64,000 nt of DNA from assembly GCA_050951465.1 (NCBI GenBank), contig JBMNJC010000010.1, positions 207,197-271,196 of the forward strand. The letters run 5' to 3'. The DNA comes from JAAZHD01 sp012510895. GTDB taxonomy: Bacteria > Bacillota > Clostridia > Caldicoprobacterales > DTU083. The notes below the pieces were generated by a model. It was given only the letters and a program-made list of their open reading frames with translations, was not told the origin of the DNA and ran no database searches. Of this stretch, positions 35,334-45,500 are shown one piece after another (within the stretch, counting starts at the first letter, position 1; each line of letters begins with the position of its first letter). Position numbers and translations under genes: made by a program.

Positions 35334-36524
35334 ATGGATATCAAATTAACTGACAGTGTAACCTGGGTAGGGAAGAAGGATTGGGAGCTGCGTTATTTTC
35401 ACGGCATGGAATATTCCACTCACAGGGGTTCCTCTTATAATTCTTATCTGGTGCGGGACGAGAAGACGGCACTTATTGATACGGTATGGGAGCCCTTTGC
35501 CAGGGAATTCGTAACCAATCTAAAGAAGGAAATTGACCTGAGTGAAATTGATTATATCATTGCCAACCATGGGGAGATAGATCACAGCGGAGCGCTTCCG
35601 GAGCTGATGAAGGAAATTCCGGATACCCCCATTTACTGTACAAAAAACGGCATACGTTCTATAAAAGGCCATTATCATCAGGATTGGAATTTTGTGGAGG
35701 TGAAAACCGGTGACCGTTTAAACCTGGGCAGCAAAGAACTGATTTTTATTGAAGCCAGAATGCTTCACTGGCCGGATTCCATGTTCTGTTACTTAACCGG
35801 GGAAAATATCCTGTTCAGCAATGACGCTTTTGGTCAGCATTATGCATCTGAGTTTATGTATAATGACGAAGTGGATCAGGCAGAGCTGTATCAGGAAGCC
35901 CTAAAATATTATGCCAATATACTTACTCCGTTCAGTCCTTTTGTTGTGAAAAAAATTGAAGAGTTTGTCGGTTTTAATCTGCCCCTGTCAATGATCTTTA
36001 CCAGCCACGGTATTTTATGGCGCGACAACCCTCTCCAGATTGTTGAAAAGTATATGGAATGGGCTAAAGACTATCAGGAGAATCAAATTACCCTGATTTA
36101 TGATACCATGTGGAATGGAACCCGGAGAATGGCAGAAGCCATAGCAAAAGGAATTAAAGAAGCCCGCCCTGAAATAACGGTAAAACTTTTGAATGCCGGA
36201 AAAACAGACAAGAATGATGTGATTAGTGAGGTATTTAAATCAAAGGCAATTCTTGTAGGCTCATCAACCATTAATAAGGGGATTCTGACATCAATCGCCG
36301 GCATAATGGAAGAAATACGCGGTTTAGGGTTTAAGAACAAAAAAGGAGCCGCTTTTGGATCTTATGGCTGGAGCGGGGAATCTGTAAAGATAATCGCCGA
36401 GTTAATAGAAAAGTCCGGATTTGAACTTGTCAATGATGGGATCCGGGTACTATGGAATCCTGACGAAGACAGTGTGGCAAAATGCATAGAATACGGAAAG
36501 AACTTTGCAGCTGCTGTGGATTGA
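35334..36524 (+). CDS. fprA: FprA-family A-type flavoprotein (flavodiiron O2/NO reductase)
   Basis: A 396-residue flavodiiron protein. The metallo-beta-lactamase-like domain (1-245) has the diiron motif H79-x-E81-x-D83-H84 in NHGEIDHSG plus later ligands in MLHWPDSM and FSNDAFGQH. The flavodoxin domain (about 255-396) has LIYDTMWNGTRRMAEAI for FMN binding. It lacks a rubredoxin domain, so electrons come from a separate partner. It scavenges oxygen or nitric oxide in anaerobes. The ATG follows AAAGGAGG. It has about 250 bases of non-coding leader and is probably monocistronic. Confidence 0.95.
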   Translation: MDIKLTDSVTWVGKKDWELRYFHGMEYSTHRGSSYNSYLVRDEKTALIDTVWEPFAREFVTNLKKEIDLSEIDYIIANHGEIDHSGALPELMKEIPDTPIYCTKNGIRSIKGHYHQDWNFVEVKTGDRLNLGSKELIFIEARMLHWPDSMFCYLTGENILFSNDAFGQHYASEFMYNDEVDQAELYQEALKYYANILTPFSPFVVKKIEEFVGFNLPLSMIFTSHGILWRDNPLQIVEKYMEWAKDYQENQITLIYDTMWNGTRRMAEAIAKGIKEARPEITVKLLNAGKTDKNDVISEVFKSKAILVGSSTINKGILTSIAGIMEEIRGLGFKNKKGAAFGSYGWSGESVKIIAELIEKSGFELVNDGIRVLWNPDEDSVAKCIEYGKNFAAAVD

Positions 36525-36586
36525 ATAATATGATGAAGAGGGATTGCAATTCTTAATAACGTTAATAGTATAAACAGTTGGAGCAA

Positions 36587-37273
36587 ATGAAAAAGATGGT
36601 GAGTTTAAGACGCAGAAAAATGAAAGTTGTATTAATTACTTTAGCGGCAGCGGTTTCCTTATTCATTTTAATACTTGCAATTATCCACACATATGTAATA
36701 AATTCATACAAAAGCAGGATTATTTCTCCAAACCAGGCTTCGGAATCAGAGGCCGACTGCATTTTAGTGTTAGGTGCAGGCGTATGGGACAGCGGTCCCA
36801 GTCCCATGCTTGAAGATCGTCTGCTGCAAGGGATTGATCTGTATTTTGCCGGTGTTTCAGACAGGCTGCTTATGAGCGGAGATCATGGATCAAAGGATTA
36901 TGACGAAGTGAACACAATGAAGAAATTCGCCATAGACAGGGGCGTACCGTCTGAACATATTTTTATGGACCATGCCGGATTCTCTACTTATGAAAGCATG
37001 TACAGGGCAAGGGATGTTTTTCAGGTTAAGAAAGCAATTATTGTCACACAGGAATTTCACCTTTACCGCGCCTTATACATAGCGAACAAATTAGGCCTTG
37101 ATGCATATGGCGTTGCTTCGGACCTGAGAAGATATGCAGGCGAAGAATACGTGGAAGCCCGGGAGAAGCTGGCCCGCATCAAAGACTTTTTTCAGGTCCT
37201 GATTAAGGTAAAGCCTGCTTACTTAGGCGATCCCATTCCAATAGACGGAAATGGGGATGTGACTAATGATTGA
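36587..37273 (+). CDS. SanA/YdcF-like DUF218 membrane protein
   Basis: A protein of about 228 residues with one N-terminal membrane helix (about 14-36) and a DUF218 domain. The domain contains DCILVLGAGVWDSGPSPMLEDRL, MSGDH, DEVNTMKKFAIDRGVP and IIVTQEFHLYRALYIA. It resembles Escherichia coli SanA, linked to envelope barrier function at high temperature. The start is uncertain: ATG 36587 is close to GGAG, and a further in-frame ATG lies nine bases downstream. Confidence 0.83.
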   Translation: MKKMVSLRRRKMKVVLITLAAAVSLFILILAIIHTYVINSYKSRIISPNQASESEADCILVLGAGVWDSGPSPMLEDRLLQGIDLYFAGVSDRLLMSGDHGSKDYDEVNTMKKFAIDRGVPSEHIFMDHAGFSTYESMYRARDVFQVKKAIIVTQEFHLYRALYIANKLGLDAYGVASDLRRYAGEEYVEAREKLARIKDFFQVLIKVKPAYLGDPIPIDGNGDVTND

Positions 37274-37329
37274 GCGTATTTACAGCTTGACAGTTATATA
37301 AGGAATTAATTATTAGGGGAGGTAATATA

Positions 37330-38436
37330 ATGGGTAAACTGCCGTTTAAAATCATACCGCCTGATGTACCGAACGAGGGAATCTTGTTTGTAGACCACCA
37401 GAGCAGCGGCCGCAGCGGACATCTGGGACACGCACTGGTTGAGTATGCACCCGGCTGCATTCTGGCATTTTACAGCAACTGTTCGGGCAGGCGCAACAAT
37501 GGACACAGCGGATTTGGATGGATGGAATACAGACGAAGCACTGACTACGGCCAAAGTTGGGGAGAACCGCAAATTTTAGAGTATAGTTACAAAAGCTTTC
37601 TTGACGGGCTGTTTACTATCAGCTGTGAAAAGGCTGTGGTGCCTGAAGAAAATCATATTGTACTGTTTTGTATACGCAATGACGCATATGCAATAGGCTG
37701 GGAACCTTGGTTTGAACCTGCTGTATTGCATAGTAAAGACGGGGGACACAGCTGGTCAGAGCCTATTGATTTTTCCGATAAAGCAGGACGGATTTATGAT
37801 GCTGTTTACAAGGATGGATGTATATACGCTCTTGAATTCTGCAATGACGGGAAAGTGAGTTTTGTAGGCAATGATCCCTCCCATGTTTACCGGCTTTATG
37901 TCAGCCTGGACGGAGGATACAGTTTTCAGGTTCGCAGCGAACTGCCCCTGGATACCCGGGGAAGAGGATACGGTGCATTGGAGTGGCTGCCGGATGGCAG
38001 GCTGATTGCCTATATCTACAATTATAATGACGAGTACAATTTGGAATGCTGTATCAGCGATGACGGAGGATTCACCTGGAGTGAGCCTGTAAAGAGCTAC
38101 TGTGCCAAACGGATCCGCAATCCGCAGGTAGTAAGATATAAAGACCTCTATTTCCTCCATGGCCGTTCAGGCTGTGTGGACAAATCCCTGCCTTCCGATT
38201 TTGTGCTTTATCATTCAAAAGACGGCCTTAACTGGGACGAGGGAATTTTACTTCGGAAAACACAGGATACAGCGCCTGAAGGCTTTAGTGCCCGCCCCAA
38301 CGGTGCTGCTTCATATTATTCAAATAATCTGGTAACAGGCCGTTTTGGCGGGCCCCAGCGGCTGTTGATTCAAGCCTCTGATGCATATAGCAGTTCCCGC
38401 ACCAATATTCGTCATTGGTGGATAGAAATCCCGTAA
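37330..38436 (+). CDS. Sialidase-fold (BNR/Asp-box) protein
   Basis: A 368-residue six-bladed beta-propeller of the exo-alpha-sialidase superfamily. Asp-box repeats (S-x-D-x-G-x-x-W) are visible as STDYGQSW, SKDGGHSW, SLDGGYSF, SDDGGFTW and SKDGLNW. There is no signal peptide, so it is probably cytoplasmic. No sialic acid catabolic genes are nearby, so activity on sialic acid is not supported; clostridial proteins of this type may act on other glycans. The ATG follows AGGGGAGG. Confidence 0.82.
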   Translation: MGKLPFKIIPPDVPNEGILFVDHQSSGRSGHLGHALVEYAPGCILAFYSNCSGRRNNGHSGFGWMEYRRSTDYGQSWGEPQILEYSYKSFLDGLFTISCEKAVVPEENHIVLFCIRNDAYAIGWEPWFEPAVLHSKDGGHSWSEPIDFSDKAGRIYDAVYKDGCIYALEFCNDGKVSFVGNDPSHVYRLYVSLDGGYSFQVRSELPLDTRGRGYGALEWLPDGRLIAYIYNYNDEYNLECCISDDGGFTWSEPVKSYCAKRIRNPQVVRYKDLYFLHGRSGCVDKSLPSDFVLYHSKDGLNWDEGILLRKTQDTAPEGFSARPNGAASYYSNNLVTGRFGGPQRLLIQASDAYSSSRTNIRHWWIEIP

Positions 38437-38472
38437 AACTGATAAGTATATTATACAGGCGGAAGAAAATCA

Positions 38473-38516
38473 AAAACCAGTCATGCAAACATATTTTGTT
38501 TAATGACTGGTTTTAT
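38473..38516. terminator. Bidirectional terminator between sialidase-like gene and rpsD paralogue
   Basis: A 12-base perfect stem AAAACCAGTCAT / ATGACTGGTTTT with a loop of 18 bases. T-rich ends on both strands suit the convergent genes. Confidence 0.82.
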
Positions 38517-38536
38517 ATAGTGTCATTATATCCGAC

Positions 38537-39118
38537 TTATCTTCGCGAGTAAAACTCAGTAACCAGGGAATCTTTCACCTGAATGGGTATTTCCTCCCTG
38601 AGCGGCATCCTGGTAAGTCTCCCCGAAAAGCTGTCAATGTCCTTTTCCAAATAGGGAAGGGTTAATGTATGATTTACAAAAGTGTCCCTGAATAAATCTA
38701 CAGAGCGGGATTTTTCCTTCAGAGTCACTACATCGCCTGGTTTTATCTGTATGGACGGCTTATCTGCCTTATGCCCGTTCAGAAGTATATGACCATGTAC
38801 CACCATTTGACGAGCTTGTCTTAATGTTGAAGCAAAACCAAGCCTATACACAATATTGTCCAGCCTGCATTCCAGCATCTGAACCAGATTGCCGCCTGTA
38901 TTCCCGCTGGATTTAAGGGCGGTTTTGAAGTAACGGGCCATTTGTTTTTCCAAAATGCCGTAGTATTCCTTAAGTTTTTGTTTTTCCAAAAGCTGCTGTC
39001 CGTATTCTGACAGTTTCCTGTGTGCTTTAACCTCCCTTGTCAGTGCTTTAGGGTGACCGTATACATTTTCACCCAGATGTCTTGCCACTTTAAAACGCGG
39101 ACCTATGCGTCTTGCCAA
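38537..39118 (-). CDS. rpsD: 30S ribosomal protein S4 paralogue (zinc-free form)
   Basis: A 193-residue S4. The S4 RNA-binding domain (about 85-150) has RLDNIVYRLGFASTLRQARQMVVHGHI, and the N-terminal region has KLSEYGQQLLEKQKL. It lacks the four N-terminal zinc cysteines of C+ S4, and the RPYAPGQHG stretch before KLSEYG is replaced by ALTREVKAHR, so it is shorter and more divergent than a main-operon S4. It stands alone rather than in the alpha operon. It starts at TTG behind GGAGGG, and a Fur-like box lies just upstream. It is probably a stress or metal-limitation alternative copy; the main rpsD would be elsewhere. Confidence 0.88.
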   Translation of the reverse strand: MARRIGPRFKVARHLGENVYGHPKALTREVKAHRKLSEYGQQLLEKQKLKEYYGILEKQMARYFKTALKSSGNTGGNLVQMLECRLDNIVYRLGFASTLRQARQMVVHGHILLNGHKADKPSIQIKPGDVVTLKEKSRSVDLFRDTFVNHTLTLPYLEKDIDSFSGRLTRMPLREEIPIQVKDSLVTEFYSRR

Positions 39119-39147
39119 TTATTTAATCCCTCCATTTAATTAATAAA

Positions 39148-39162
39148 TAATAATCATTATCA
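39148..39162 (-). promoter_or_regulatory. Fur/Zur-family operator upstream of the rpsD paralogue
   Basis: TAATAATCATTATCA matches the 7-1-7 Fur consensus TGATAATNATTATCA at 14 of the 15 positions. It lies 30-44 bases upstream of the TTG start and overlaps a minus-strand -35-like TTGATA, so a bound repressor would block transcription. Whether iron (Fur), zinc (Zur) or peroxide (PerR) is sensed cannot be told from the site alone. Confidence 0.6.
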
Positions 39163-39412
39163 ATTAGTAAACACTTTTTATATGGTTAAATCATCATTAA
39201 TACTATAGTTTTCATTACTTTAACAAAAAATTCATTTACACGTACATTTTGTTAAGTGCAAAATTTTACGACCGGAAACAGACTTGACGAAAACAGTTGT
39301 TTCTGAAAAAATAAGAGATGCAACATGAGGTACAATAAAAAGAGATTATTGCTGGAAACTTGCTTTTTGCAATGCTTAATAGCCGGCATTTATATAGAAA
39401 GGCTGAAGATAT

Positions 39413-40525
39413 ATGTATGGAATAAACAAAGCTCCGTCGGAAACCACGGTGGTTGTGGGAATGTCAGGGGGCGTTGACTCATCGGTGGCTGCTTTGCTTC
39501 TAAAAGAGCAAGGTTATCAGGTCATAGGTGTTTTTATGAAAAATTGGGATGAGCCGGATGAAAACGGCATTTGTACTGCAACTGAAGACTATGAGGAAGC
39601 GGTTCGGGTTTGCAACCAGCTTGGGATTCCTTATTACTCTGTAAGTTTTGTCAAGGAATATTGGGACAGGGTTTTCACCTATTTCCTTGATGAGTATAAA
39701 AAGGGCAGAACCCCGAATCCGGATGTTTTATGCAACAAGGAAATAAAATTCAAGATGTTTCTTGATTATGCAATGAAGATTGGGGCTGACTATCTTGCAA
39801 CGGGCCACTATGCCAGGATTCAGAGGGTTGAAGGAAGGGTACGTCTATTAAAAGGAAAGGACCGGGGGAAGGATCAGTCATATTTTCTGTGCGCCTTAAA
39901 TCAGAGCCAGCTTTCAAAGGCCATATTTCCGGTAGGTGATTTGGAGAAAAAGGAAGTAAGAAGAATTGCCGCTGAGGCAGGACTGACCTCAGCAGACAGG
40001 AAGGACAGTACGGGAATTTGCTTTATCGGAGAAAGAAATTTCAAGAAATTTTTAAGCAGCTATCTGCCTGCTCAGCCTGGAGAAATACGCAGTCTGGACG
40101 ACCCGAGTCTTGTTCTGGGACGCCATGACGGTTTAATGTACTATACACTGGGTCAGAGGAAGGGTCTTGGAATAGGCGGAGGCTTCGGGAGCGGAGAACC
40201 CTGGTTTGTAGCAGATAAGGACTTAAAGAACAATATTCTTTATGCAGTTCAGGGCGAAAATAACCCTGCCCTGTATTCCAGGGGACTAATTTCAAAGGAA
40301 GTAAACTGGATAACCGGTCTGCCCGGCAAAAAGCGGTTTTCATGTCAGGCTAAGTTCCGCTATCGCCAGCCGGATCAGGGCGTTCAGGTGGAAATTGCTG
40401 AAGATTTCACCTGCCGGGTATGGTTTGACAAGCCTCAAAGAGCGGTTACACCCGGTCAGTTTGTTGTGTTTTACGATAATGAAGAATGCCTGGGCGGAGG
40501 GCCTATAGATGAAGTGATCAAATAA
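39413..40525 (+). CDS. mnmA: tRNA-specific 2-thiouridylase MnmA
   Basis: A full-length 370-residue enzyme that activates and thiolates U34 of tRNA-Lys, -Glu and -Gln. The PP-loop is SGGVDSS (18-24). The catalytic cysteines are C107 in PNPDVLCNKEIKF and C203 in DSTGICFIGER. The C-terminal beta-barrel is intact. It has a GAAAGG site before the ATG. No IscS-like cysteine desulfurase is adjacent in this window. Confidence 0.97.
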   Translation: MYGINKAPSETTVVVGMSGGVDSSVAALLLKEQGYQVIGVFMKNWDEPDENGICTATEDYEEAVRVCNQLGIPYYSVSFVKEYWDRVFTYFLDEYKKGRTPNPDVLCNKEIKFKMFLDYAMKIGADYLATGHYARIQRVEGRVRLLKGKDRGKDQSYFLCALNQSQLSKAIFPVGDLEKKEVRRIAAEAGLTSADRKDSTGICFIGERNFKKFLSSYLPAQPGEIRSLDDPSLVLGRHDGLMYYTLGQRKGLGIGGGFGSGEPWFVADKDLKNNILYAVQGENNPALYSRGLISKEVNWITGLPGKKRFSCQAKFRYRQPDQGVQVEIAEDFTCRVWFDKPQRAVTPGQFVVFYDNEECLGGGPIDEVIK

Positions 40526-40566
40526 ACAAAGTATATAAAAATTTCGCTATAGGGGGTAGTAATATC

Positions 40567-41412
40567 ATGCATGAAAATCTCTTATTTGCCTTCTTGCTGA
40601 CCTTGCTTGCCGGTTTATCCACCGGTATAGGCAGCGCGATTGCATTTTTCACAAAAAAAACAAATACAAGATTCTTATCGGTGGCTTTGGGTTTTTCTGC
40701 CGGGGTCATGGTCTATATATCCTTTGTTGAAATATTTGCAGAGGCATCTCAAACCCTTAAGGCGGAATTAGGAAACACAAAAGGTTCCTGGATTGCAATT
40801 ATCGCATTCTTTTTTGGCATATTTTTAATTGCCATGATTGATAAATTGGTACCGGATTATGAAAATCCTCACGAAACCAAAAGAGTTGAAGCTATTAAGG
40901 GAGAGGCTCCCTCGGATTTGCCGGATCATATGATACAGGAAGAAGCGGCAAAACTTGACAGTGCAAAACTGCTTCGGGCCGGAATCTTTACTGCATTGGC
41001 GGTCGCCATTCACAACTTCCCTGAAGGTTTTGCAACCATTGTAGCTGCTCTGCGTGATCCCAGTTTAGGTATCAGTATTGCTATAGCCATAGCCATTCAT
41101 AATATACCTGAGGGAATTGCTGTTTCTGTTCCGGTGTATTATGCCACGGACAGCAGGAAAAAGGCATTTCGTTATTCCTTCCTTTCGGGCATGTCAGAGC
41201 CCGTTGGCGCACTTGTGGGATACCTTATCCTGTCTCCTTTTATGTCTGAAACCTTGTTTGGAATTGTATTTGCCATTATTGCCGGCATTATGGTTTTCAT
41301 TTCCTTTGACCAGCTGCTGCCCACGGCAAGAGAATATGGCGAACACCATTTATCCATTTATGGGCTCATTGCCGGAATGGCTCTGATGGCAGTCAGTCTT
41401 ATGCTCTTTTAG
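40567..41412 (+). CDS. zupT: ZIP-family metal transporter (ZupT-like)
   Basis: A 281-residue membrane protein with eight predicted helices. The metal-binding helices read HNFPEG (149-154) and HNIPEG (178-183), the ZupT signature, and a histidine- and acid-containing loop lies at 95-130. It imports zinc and possibly iron or manganese. The ATG follows AGGGGG. Its stop abuts the stop of the convergent rhomboid-like gene with no gap. It lies 1.4 kb from the metal-operator-controlled S4 paralogue, which may be coincidence. Confidence 0.93.
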   Translation: MHENLLFAFLLTLLAGLSTGIGSAIAFFTKKTNTRFLSVALGFSAGVMVYISFVEIFAEASQTLKAELGNTKGSWIAIIAFFFGIFLIAMIDKLVPDYENPHETKRVEAIKGEAPSDLPDHMIQEEAAKLDSAKLLRAGIFTALAVAIHNFPEGFATIVAALRDPSLGISIAIAIAIHNIPEGIAVSVPVYYATDSRKKAFRYSFLSGMSEPVGALVGYLILSPFMSETLFGIVFAIIAGIMVFISFDQLLPTAREYGEHHLSIYGLIAGMALMAVSLMLF

Positions 41413-42075
41413 TTACCAGCGTTTGTCCCTGAAAGCATCTTTAAAACGCTTTCGGTTCTTGTAAGTCTGTCGGCGCAGTTTTAAATTGGTAAACAGGTCA
41501 GACCAGAAGAATATAAAGAAATTAACTACTGACGCGATGGCTGCCAATTTCATGGGCAGCGGATTAAAAATCAGGGAAAATACGATAAAAGCCCAGTTTA
41601 AGTAAGCTATGTATTTTATCTTAACAGGAATGAAGAAGAAAAGCAGAACCTCAAAGTTGGGAAAGAGATAAGCAAAGGCCAGAAACAAGGAAAGATTCAG
41701 ATGCTCGGTTGTGACCGTCCCTTTGCCTATGAAGGAAGCAATAATGGTGCATATAACCCCTATAAGATAATAGAGGTTGAAGCGGAAGCTGCCCCATTGA
41801 TTTTCCAGATTGCTGCCAACAAGATAATAAAAATACAGGGCAAATATGGTCCATATAGGGTGCATGGTGGGGGGAAGAAATAAGAAAGTTATCAGTCTCC
41901 AGATTTCTCCCCTCATAACCAATGAAGGATTAAGATAGAATTTCATAAACAGATTGCTCTGGGGAACCAGCATTTCCAGAACATAGACAACTGCATTTAT
42001 TACTACGATATAAGTCATCAAGTCGCGGATGGCATACCTTGAGAACTTTCTTTCCAGCTTTCTGACCCAGTTCAT
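41413..42075 (-). CDS. Rhomboid-like membrane protein, probably without protease activity
   Basis: A 220-residue protein with about six helices and the rhomboid architecture: GEIWRLITFLFLP (the WR segment), then ENQWGSFRFNLYYLIG. The catalytic GxSG in the fourth helix is not present; that region reads EHLNLSLFLAFA, and no matching late histidine is seen. It is therefore likely a rhomboid pseudoprotease, similar in outline to derlins. The ATG is near GGAGTGATT. The gene is divergent from the ileS T-box leader. Confidence 0.75.
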   Translation of the reverse strand: MNWVRKLERKFSRYAIRDLMTYIVVINAVVYVLEMLVPQSNLFMKFYLNPSLVMRGEIWRLITFLFLPPTMHPIWTIFALYFYYLVGSNLENQWGSFRFNLYYLIGVICTIIASFIGKGTVTTEHLNLSLFLAFAYLFPNFEVLLFFFIPVKIKYIAYLNWAFIVFSLIFNPLPMKLAAIASVVNFFIFFWSDLFTNLKLRRQTYKNRKRFKDAFRDKRW

Positions 42076-42118
42076 TTTTGAGAATCACTCCTTGTCGGCG
42101 TCTTAGGCTTAAAATATC

Positions 42119-42147
42119 TTGACAAACATTATATTATCAAGTATTAT
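42119..42147 (+). promoter_or_regulatory. Sigma-A promoter of the ileS T-box transcript
   Basis: A perfect -35 TTGACA at 42119 and a -10 TATTAT at 42142 are separated by 17 bases, with transcription expected to start near 42154, just before the T-box leader. Confidence 0.8.
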
Positions 42148-42159
42148 AAAATGCAAACT

Positions 42160-42424
42160 GAATTATGAAAAGGCTGTGAAGAGGACAGTAGTTCAGGTAC
42201 GGATTTTCAGAGACGCGGCTGTTTGGTGGAAGGCTGTGATGATGTCCTGAATGAATATCACCTCGGAGCCAAAGGCTGAAAGAGCATGCAGCTTTATTAA
42301 GTCTCTTCGCTTAAACAGCGTTATCATTTTTTAACGAGAGATAAGGGCTTATTATGTCCTTATAACTTGGGTGGTACCGCGGAAAGTTTCGTCCCTTGGC
42401 ATTTGCCATGGGATTTTTTAATTA
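42160..42424 (+). promoter_or_regulatory. T-box leader controlling ileS
   Basis: The T-box core GGGTGGTACCGCGG is at 42369-42382. The specifier-loop region has an ATC codon at 42257-42259 (GAATATCACC), matching isoleucine. A terminator stem TCCCTTGGC / GCCATGGGA at 42392-42413 is followed by six T residues. Uncharged tRNA-Ile would stabilise the antiterminator and allow ileS transcription. Confidence 0.93.
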
Positions 42425-42454
42425 TATCTAACATTATTCTTATTCGTTTTTTTA

Positions 42455-42498
42455 AGAAAGATAACACTAGTTTAGTCAGAAAGATAACAGTAGTTTAG
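42455..42498 (+). repeat. Tandem 23-base direct repeat before ileS
   Basis: AGAAAGATAACACTAGTTTAG at 42455 recurs at 42478 with one change (C to G) over 21 bases. It lies between the T-box terminator and the ileS ribosome binding site. It looks like a simple tandem duplication in the leader. Confidence 0.8.
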
Positions 42499-42519
42499 AA
42501 GGAAGGACTGAGAGCATAG

Positions 42520-45500
42520 ATGGAAATTTTTAAACCATTATCCAGCAAGCCGGTCAGTGAAAATGAAAAAGACATTTCTGAATTTTGGGAAGAGATTCGG
42601 TTACTGGATAAAAGCATAGAAACAAGAGAAGGCAGCAAACCTTTTATCTTTTACGAAGGGCCGCCTACTGCCAACGGGCATCCCGGCATTCACCACGTTA
42701 TTTCCAGAACACTTAAAGACAGCACTTGCCGTTACAAGACTATGAGAGGGTACCAGGTGAAAAGGAAGGCCGGATGGGACACTCATGGTCTGCCGGTGGA
42801 GATTGAAGTTGAAAGGGAATTAGGCCTGGGAAGCAAGCAGGAAATTGATGATTACGGCATAGCTGCTTTTAATCAGAAGTGCCGGGAGTCGGTATTCAAG
42901 TATGAAAAAGAATGGCGCGAAATGTCCAAGCGAATGGGTTATGAAATTGATATGGATAACCCCTATATAACCCTGGACAACGACTATATCGAAACTGTCT
43001 GGTGGATTCTAAAAGAGTTTTTCAAGGCAGACATGCTGTATGAAGGGCATAAAATCCTGCCCTATTGTCCCCGCTGCGGAACAGGGCTGGCATCCCATGA
43101 AGTGGCTCAGGGATATGAGGAAGTCAAGAGCACTACAGTTTACGTAAAATTCAAGCGCAAGGACAAGGACGAGTACTTCCTGGTCTGGACCACCACCCCC
43201 TGGACTCTGGCTTCCAATGTGGCCTTAACCGTGCATCCTGAAGAGACCTATTTAAAAATTAACTTTGAAGATTCAGTTTACTATATAGAAGAAAGTCTGG
43301 CTCCCAAGGTGCTTGGGGAGGAGTTTGAGGTTCTGGCCAGATTTAAGGGCAAGGATCTGGAATATATTGAATATGAACAGTTAATGCCTTTTGTCGAAAC
43401 CGATAAAAAAGCTTTCTTTGTCACCCTGGCAGACTATGTCACAAAAGAAGACGGTACAGGAATTGTTCATACAGCCCCTGCCTTTGGTGAGGATGACTAT
43501 CAGACAGGACAGCGATATAGCCTGCCGGTTCTGCAGCCCGTGGATGAAACCGGCCGCTATACTGCCACCCCCTGGAAGGGCATGTTTGTCATGGATGCCG
43601 ATAAGGAGATTATAAAATGGCTGGCAGCAGAAGGTAAGCTGTTTAAGAAAGAAACAGTTGTACACAACTATCCTCACTGCTGGAGGTGCCACACACCCCT
43701 GCTTTACTATGCCAAGCCCAGCTGGTACATTGCCATGACCCGGCTTAAGGACAAACTGATTGAAAACAACAATCAGGTTGACTGGTATCCCAGCTTTGTA
43801 GGTGAGAAAAGATTCGGCAACTGGCTGGAAAATCTGAATGACTGGGCAATTTCCCGCTCCCGGTATTGGGGCACCCCGCTTAATATATGGTGCTGTGAAT
43901 GCGGACATCTGGACAGCATCGGTTCCAGAAAAGAACTGGTTGAGCGGGCATTGGAAGACATTGACGAGAGTATTGACCTGCACCGCCCCTATGTGGATGA
44001 AGTGCATATTAAATGTGAAAAATGCGGCGGCATCATGACCAGGGAAAAGGACGTTATCGACTGTTGGTTTGACAGCGGCGCCATGCCCTTTGCACAGCAC
44101 CACTATCCATTTGAGAACAGGGATAGCTTTAATGACCTTTTCCCGGCAGATTTTATCTGCGAAGGAATTGACCAGACTCGCGGATGGTTCTATTCCCTTA
44201 TAGCTATTTCCACCTTTTTGACTGGGAAATCCCCTTATAAATCCGTGCTGGTCAACGATCTGATACTTGATAAGGAAGGCACCAAGATGTCCAAGTCAAG
44301 AGGAAATACGGTTGATCCCTTTGAACTCTTTGACAAGTACGGTGCCGATACTCTGCGCTGGTACCTCTTATATGTTTCTCCCCCCTGGCAGCCTACCCGC
44401 TTTGATATTGAAGGGTTAAGAGAGGTACAGAGTAAGTTCTTTGGTACTGTAAAGAATGTTTACCACTTCTTTACCCTGTATGCAAATACAGATAAAATGG
44501 ATCCCAGGGAATTCTTTGTACCCTATGAGCAGAGGCCGGAGCTGGATCGCTGGATTTTATCCAAGTTCAACAGCCTGAAACTGGCTGTTGAGGAGGATAT
44601 GGAGATATTTGAGTTTACTAGGGCCGTCCGCCGTATGCAGGACTTTGTAAATGAGGATCTGTCCAACTGGTACATCAGGCGTTCCCGGAGAAGATTCTGG
44701 GCTTCAGAGCTTGATGATGACAAAAAGGCAGTTTACAATACCACCTATGAGATTCTGGTAGAGTTTGTACAGCTTTTTGCACCTTTCGCTCCCTTCCTGT
44801 CCGAGGAGATCTATAAAAAGCTTACAGGCGAGCTTTCGGTACACTTGAGCAATTATCCTGTTGCAAATCGGGAACTCATAGATCCGAAGCTTGAGGAAAC
44901 CATGGATCTGGTTCGGGATCTGGTAACCCTTGGACGTTCTTCAAGGGAGTCAGCCCGCATTAAAGTGCGTCAGCCCATTGCAGAGGTTCTCATAGACGGA
45001 AAATATGAGGACATGATCTCTCATTTGGCGCCCCTGATACAAGAGGAACTGAATGTAAAGAAAGTTGTTTTCACCCGGGATATTAACCAATACATGGAAT
45101 TTAAACTGAAGCCCAACTTTAAAACAGCCGGGCCTGTTCTTGGTTCCAGGATTAAGCTTTTTGCAAAGGCTCTGTCACAGCTGGATGCCTCAGAAGTGGC
45201 TCCAAGGCTGGAAAATGGTGAAACATTGACCCTGGACCTGGACGGAGAACCCTATGAAATCAGCAAGGAAAATGTGATTATTACCATTACAGCCAAAGAA
45301 GGTTTTCAGGTGGTTACAGAAAACAACTTATTCGTGGTTTTGGACACTACTCTGACCCGGGAACTCATCGACGAAGGCCTGGCCAGAGAACTGATTTCCA
45401 AGGTGCAGCAGATGCGAAAGGCTAATGATTATAATGTGACAGATAATATCCGGATCTTCCTGAATGCCGATGAGGAAGTGGCACATGCTGTAAGTGCACA

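Noticed and set aside
37330..38436. Sialic acid utilisation locus.
   Set aside because: The Asp-box protein has no signal peptide and no nanA, nanE, nanK or transporter genes are adjacent, so only the fold is supported.
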